Origin: Labrus mixtus | Taxonomy: Eukaryota; Chordata; Actinopteri; Labriformes; Labridae | NCBI RefSeq assembly: GCF_963584025.1 | Contig: NW_026870261.1 | Coordinates: forward strand, 595,501-659,500 | Direction: 5' to 3' | DNA length: 64,000 nt | Part shown: positions 62,701 to 64,000 of the stretch, piece after piece | Position numbering within the stretch: position 1 is the stretch's first letter | Layout: the number at the start of each line of letters is the position of its first letter | Notes under the pieces: model-generated | The model's input: only the letters and a program-made list of their open reading frames with translations | What the model was told of the DNA's origin: nothing | Database searches by the model: none | Position numbers and translations under genes: made by a program

Positions 62701-64000
62701 TCAGGTAAACAGACTGTAAAGTCTGCAGGTAAACAGACTGTAACGTCTGCAACACGTAAACAGACTGTAACGTCTGCAGGTAAACAGACTGTAACGTCTG
62801 CAGCCGTTAAACAGACTGTAACGTCTGCAGCAGGTAAACAGACTGTAAAGTCTGCAGCGGGTAAACAGACAGTAACGTCTGCAGCAGGTAAACAGACTGT
62901 AACGTCTGCAGGTAAACAGACTGTAACTTCTGAAGCGGGTAAACAGACTGTGACGTCTGCAGCAGGTAAACAGACTGTAACGTCTGCAGCGGGTAAACAG
63001 ACTGTAATGTCTGCAGGTAAAGAGACTGTAACGTCTGCAGCAGGTAAACAGACTGTAACGTCTGCATCAGGTAAACAGGCTGTAACGTCTGCAGCAGGTA
63101 AACAGACTGTAACGTCTGCAGGTAAACAGACTGTAACGTCTGCAGCACGTAAACAGACTGTAACGTCTGCAGGTAAACAGACTGTAACGTCTGCAGCAGG
63201 TAAACAGACTGTAACGTCTGCATCGGGTAAACAGACTGTAACGTCTGCAGTGGGTAAACAGACTGTAACATCTGCAGGTAAACAGACTGAATCGTCTGTA
63301 GCAGGTAAACAGACTGTAACGTCTGCAGGTAAATAGACTGTAACATCTGCAGCAGGTAAACAGACTGTAACGTCTGCAGCAGGTAAACAGACTGTAGCGT
63401 CTGCAGCAGGTAAACAGACTGTAACGTCTGCAGCGAGTGAACAGACAGTAACGTCTGCAGCGGGTAAACAGACTGTAACGTCTGCAGCAGGTAAACAGAC
63501 AGTAACGTCTGCAGGTAAACAGACTGTAACGTCTGCAGCGGTTAAACAGACTGTAACGTCTGCAGCAGGTAAACAGACTGTAACGTCTGCAGCAGGTATA
63601 CAGACAGTAACGTCTGCAGCGGGTAAACAGACAGTAATGTCTGCAGCAGGTAAACAGACTGTAACGTCTGCAGGTTAACAGACTGTAACGTCTGCAGCAG
63701 GTACACAGACTGTAACGTCTGCAGGTAAACAGACTGTAACGTCTGCAGCAGGTAAACAGACTGTAACGTCTGCAGCAGGTAAACAGACTGTAGCGTCTGC
63801 AGGTAAACAGACTGTAACGTCTGCAGCCGTTAAACAGACTGTAACGTCTGCAGCAGGTAAACAGACTGTAAAGTCTGCAGCGGGTAAACAGACAGTAACG
63901 TCTGCAGCAGGTAAACAGACTGTAACGTCTGCAGGTAAACAGACTGTAACTTCTGAAGCGGGTAAACAGACTGTAACGTCTGCAGCGGGTAAACAGACTG
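62701..64000 (+). repeat. Right-end modules, array continues beyond window
   Basis: Positions 63.20-63.69 kb repeat 59.92-60.41 kb at +3,279 bp (GAATCG at 60010 and 63289, TATACAG at 60317 and 63596). Private or rare changes include CAACACGT (62750), TGTGACGTC (about 62950), GTAAAGAG (63018), CATCAGG (63065), AAATAGAC (63333), CAGCGAGTGAAC (63433) and CAGCCGTT (62803, 63827). The last base is in mid-monomer, so the array boundary is not in view. Confidence 0.8.

Larger units (their letters stand above)
1..64000 (+). repeat. 24/27-bp satellite array spanning the whole window
   Basis: Every stretch read is a head-to-tail copy of one monomer: GTAAACAGACTG, then TAACGTCTGCAG, then an optional third element, usually CAG or CGG. 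That gives 24-bp or 27-bp units, about 48% GC for the 27-mer. Dividing the window by a mean of about 26 bp gives roughly 2,450 copies. All are in the same orientation and I found no inverted block and no insertion of other DNA. The monomer carries a PstI site (CTGCAG), an ACGT core with one CpG, and a 5-bp inverted repeat (CAGAC/GTCTG). Common variants are TTAAACAG or ATAAACAG at the start, AATGTC, AACATC, AAAGTC, AAGGTC or AACTTC at the CpG, GTAAAAAG, AAACACAC and AAACAGGC. The array continues past both ends, so its true length is unknown. I do not recognise it as a named satellite family. Confidence 0.98.

Noticed and set aside
1..64000. CRISPR array
   Set aside because: Repeats of 24-27 bp follow each other directly with no unique spacers, and there are no cas genes or leader.
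1..64000. Bacterial or phage origin, such as an iteron origin or a repeat-rich surface protein gene
   Set aside because: No gene, ribosome-binding site or unique sequence in 64 kb, and iteron arrays are a few copies long. The scale and layered HORs fit eukaryotic satellite DNA.
1..64000. Telomeric repeat or classic CAG/CTG triplet expansion
   Set aside because: The unit is 24-27 bp and not a 5-8 bp telomeric motif. CAG occurs at most two or three times in a row within each monomer.
1..64000. Transposon or retroelement remains inside the array
   Set aside because: I found no stretch that departs from the monomer, and no terminal repeats, poly-A tract or transposase-like frame.
1..64000. Inverted segments or strand switches
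   Set aside because: The reverse-complement monomer was not seen anywhere on the plus strand. The apparent reverse matches are only the short CAGAC/GTCTG dyad.

Overview
The whole 64 kb window is one uninterrupted tandem-repeat (satellite) array. I see no conventional gene, RNA gene, transposon, CRISPR array or unique-sequence island. The monomer starts GTAAACAGACTG, continues TAACGTCTGCAG and ends with an optional extra triplet (CAG, CGG or a variant). It therefore comes in 24-bp and 27-bp forms, roughly 2,450 copies by division, all in one orientation. Rarer frame-breaking monomers of 22, 23, 26 and 28 bp punctuate the array. A satellite of this size and homogeneity points to eukaryotic heterochromatin, such as a pericentromere, subtelomere or large interstitial block. 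Variation at the CpG sites looks like methyl-CpG decay, which fits a CpG-methylating eukaryote. A fish or other vertebrate is only a guess, and no flanking DNA is present to identify the host.

The array is built from nested higher-order repeats (HORs), traceable through shared private variants. Region I (about 130-9428) is a 4.62/4.68 kb HOR in two copies, each carrying an older internal 422-bp duplication. Region II (9.43-13.70 kb) holds nested 551, 1,327 and 569 bp duplications. Region III (15.50-30.62 kb) is a mosaic of three blocks in the order A-B-C-A-C-A-B-C, with A = 2,487, B = 2,422 and C = 939 bp; the recurrence distances are 5,848, 3,426 and 9,274 bp. Region IV (30.27-37.6 kb) is a long-range copy of 13.69-20.05 kb, offset by 16.5-17.6 kb, with a local 1,041-bp duplication. 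Region V (37.39-42.08 kb) is a clean 2,345-bp tandem pair. Region VI (42.94-51.33 kb) is a three-copy HOR on a 2,383-bp core: 2,383+825, 2,383+441+53, and 2,383-78. Region VII (50.30-58.46 kb) is a 3,441-bp unit followed by a 4,722-bp copy that gained an internal 1,281-bp duplication. Region VIII (58.46-64.0 kb) is more heterogeneous, with many private mutations and a 622-bp duplication. The array runs off both window ends.

Long open frames exist: one forward frame reads Lys-Gln-Thr-Val-Thr-Ser-Ala-(Ala)-Gly repeats, and all three reverse frames are open. They follow from a stop-free monomer whose length is a multiple of three. The recurrent 26-mer closes the forward frame every time, so I do not call these genes. 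The interest of the window lies in the satellite's layered duplication history, its periodic punctuation monomers, and the motif content of the monomer (a forkhead-type core and a CAGAC/GTCTG dyad).
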